From positions 186,001 to 250,000 of the forward strand of contig NZ_CP031093.1 of assembly GCF_004851605.1 (NCBI RefSeq): DNA of 64,000 nt. The letters are read 5' to 3'. Under the pieces are notes generated by a model. The model ran no database searches. It was given only the letters and a program-made list of their open reading frames with translations, and had not been told where the DNA came from. A program made the translations under genes and the position numbers. This DNA comes from Hydrocarboniclastica marina (lineage in GTDB: Bacteria; Pseudomonadota; Gammaproteobacteria; Pseudomonadales; Oleiphilaceae). Positions 63,090 to 64,000 of the stretch are shown piece by piece (position 1 is the first letter of the stretch; each line of letters starts with the position of its first letter).

Positions 63090-63165
63090 CAGCAGCGAGA
63101 AGCTTGCGCGGGGTCCCGTCCGCGTCGATACTGGCACCCCGTATCTGATATTACCGGGAGCAGTC

Positions 63166-64000
63166 ATGTTACGAGCTTTTCGGCCAATGAATGGGTCACT
63201 CAAGCAGCACCCCGAGTCTGACTCCCAGAGCCTGGCGCAGCTGAGAGACTCCCTCTGGCTTGACCTGGTCGATGCGTCTGAAGACGAGCGCGAGCAAATC
63301 AAACGCTTTTCTAAAGCTGAACTGCCAGACGCTGACGATTTCGGCGAGATCGAATCCTCGGCGCGTTATTTCGTTGACCCCAACGGCGTGCACATTCATT
63401 CGCTCCACCTCTACCAGAGCGAGGGCCGGCATTACACCGCAACGGTGGCATTCCTTCTCCAGCCCGGCCGCCTGATCTCGGTTCGCGACACTGAACTTGC
63501 TGATTTTCGACTGTTCCGGATGCGTGCGCGTCACGGTCTGGTTTCCGCCGATTCCCCCGAAACGGTACTGTTGAGCGTTCTCGAGCAGAAAGTCGAGAAT
63601 CTGGCCGATACGCTCGAAGACCTCCACGTGAAGCTGGAAAATGTCAGCCACATGGTCCTGGAAGATCCCGAAGCAGAGCTGGAGGACTCCATCTCTGAGC
63701 TGGCTCGCCTGGAAGACAGTAACGGCAAGATCAGGCTCTGTCTTATGGATACCCAGCGGGCGCTGAGTTTCGTCATTCGCCAGCTGCGCAACAGGGAAAT
63801 CATCCAGGAGACCTCGAGGGAGATATTCCGGGACCTTGATACACTGCTTTCCCACACGACATTTTTGTTCGAAAAGATAAACTTCCTGATGGACACCGCC
63901 CAGGGCTTTATCAATATCGAGCAGAACCAGATCATCAAGACCTTTTCTATCGCTGCGGTGGTATTTCTGCCGCCGACTTTGATCGCCAGCATCTATGGGA
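63166..64000 (+). CDS. CorA/ZntB-family magnesium or zinc transporter, 3'-truncated by window edge
   Basis: The first 278 residues of a CorA-superfamily transporter, ended by the window. It has a large N-terminal cytoplasmic domain (with the acidic and helical regions about 95-230) and then the start of TM1 (TFSIAAVVFLPPTLIASIYG); the last residues run into the GMN pore motif, which would begin at the final G. GGGAG stands five bases before the ATG. CorA moves Mg2+, Co2+ or Ni2+; ZntB moves zinc. The rest lies outside the window. Confidence 0.9.
   Translation, partial: MLRAFRPMNGSLKQHPESDSQSLAQLRDSLWLDLVDASEDEREQIKRFSKAELPDADDFGEIESSARYFVDPNGVHIHSLHLYQSEGRHYTATVAFLLQPGRLISVRDTELADFRLFRMRARHGLVSADSPETVLLSVLEQKVENLADTLEDLHVKLENVSHMVLEDPEAELEDSISELARLEDSNGKIRLCLMDTQRALSFVIRQLRNREIIQETSREIFRDLDTLLSHTTFLFEKINFLMDTAQGFINIEQNQIIKTFSIAAVVFLPPTLIASIYG

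Noticed and set aside
1-64000. Mobile elements, CRISPR arrays, rRNA and tRNA genes
   Set aside because: No transposase, integrase, phage gene, regularly spaced repeat or tRNA cloverleaf was seen on either strand.

Overview
The window is about 64 kb of dense, high-GC chromosomal DNA from a free-living gammaproteobacterium. Gene families such as tamA/tamB, dbpA, nfi, trhO, hemH, RNase II, a divergent finR/fpr pair and a BaeS/BaeR-type kinase and regulator, together with many c-di-GMP proteins, point to the Pseudomonadales/Marinobacter neighbourhood. That placement is inferred from gene content and style, not from a search. I see no rRNA, tRNA, CRISPR array, insertion sequence, integrase or phage gene. 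Both edges cut a gene: dbpA on the left and a corA-like transporter on the right.

Layout. 1-6940: end of dbpA, a serine carboxylesterase, a ZIP metal transporter, two small stress-type genes (DUF1328 and CsbD) closed by a terminator, then two overlapping GTPase genes and a DedA-type membrane protein. 6937-14108 (minus strand): a tightly overlapped eight-gene Mrp-type cation/proton antiporter operon in the order E-F-G-(DUF4040+B)-C-D-D'-NuoL-like. This order resembles the membrane arm of archaeal MBH hydrogenases more than the classical A-B-C-D-E-F-G order. 14300-17193: an EEP-family hydrolase and a chemoreceptor. 17241-23188 (minus): a tripartite RND efflux operon (outer-membrane factor, adaptor, pump). 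23393-26159: trhO tRNA hydroxylase and a periplasmic L,D-transpeptidase-like protein with an altered active site. 26536-30701: cold-shock gene, exported unknown protein, a von Willebrand A / membrane J-domain pair, a CopD-like protein and endonuclease V. 30753-35262: crotonase, diguanylate cyclase, quinone-reductase-like oxidoreductase, histidine phosphatase and an acidic orphan. 35511-40777: a degenerate HD-GYP protein, an AI-2E family permease, the fluoride channel crcB, a protein made of two HAD domains, and an exported PRC-barrel protein with an LEA-like repeat tail. 40851-48675: tamA-tamB (minus) and a two-component system (plus). 48845-54857: hemH, fpr/finR, RNase II and small or unknown genes. 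55022-64000: two secreted EF-hand proteins, a DUF411 protein, c-di-GMP enzymes (GGDEF-EAL; HD-GYP translationally coupled to an AEC carrier), folE, an alpha/beta hydrolase and corA.

How the parts work together. The recurring themes are envelope maintenance (TamAB, L,D-transpeptidase, RND pump, PRC and EF-hand exported proteins), ion homeostasis (ZIP, Mrp cluster, CrcB, CorA) and c-di-GMP signalling (one GGDEF, one GGDEF-EAL, one intact and one degenerate HD-GYP). That suits an organism facing variable salinity and surface or planktonic transitions. The most unusual items are the MBH-ordered Mrp operon, whose last subunit has lost the conserved TM5 glutamate; the overlapping GTPase pair; the double-HAD protein with a D-W-H nucleophile motif; the degenerate HD-GYP protein; and the L,D-transpeptidase-like protein with a changed catalytic motif. 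All functional statements rest on motif reading by eye; no alignment or database search was run.
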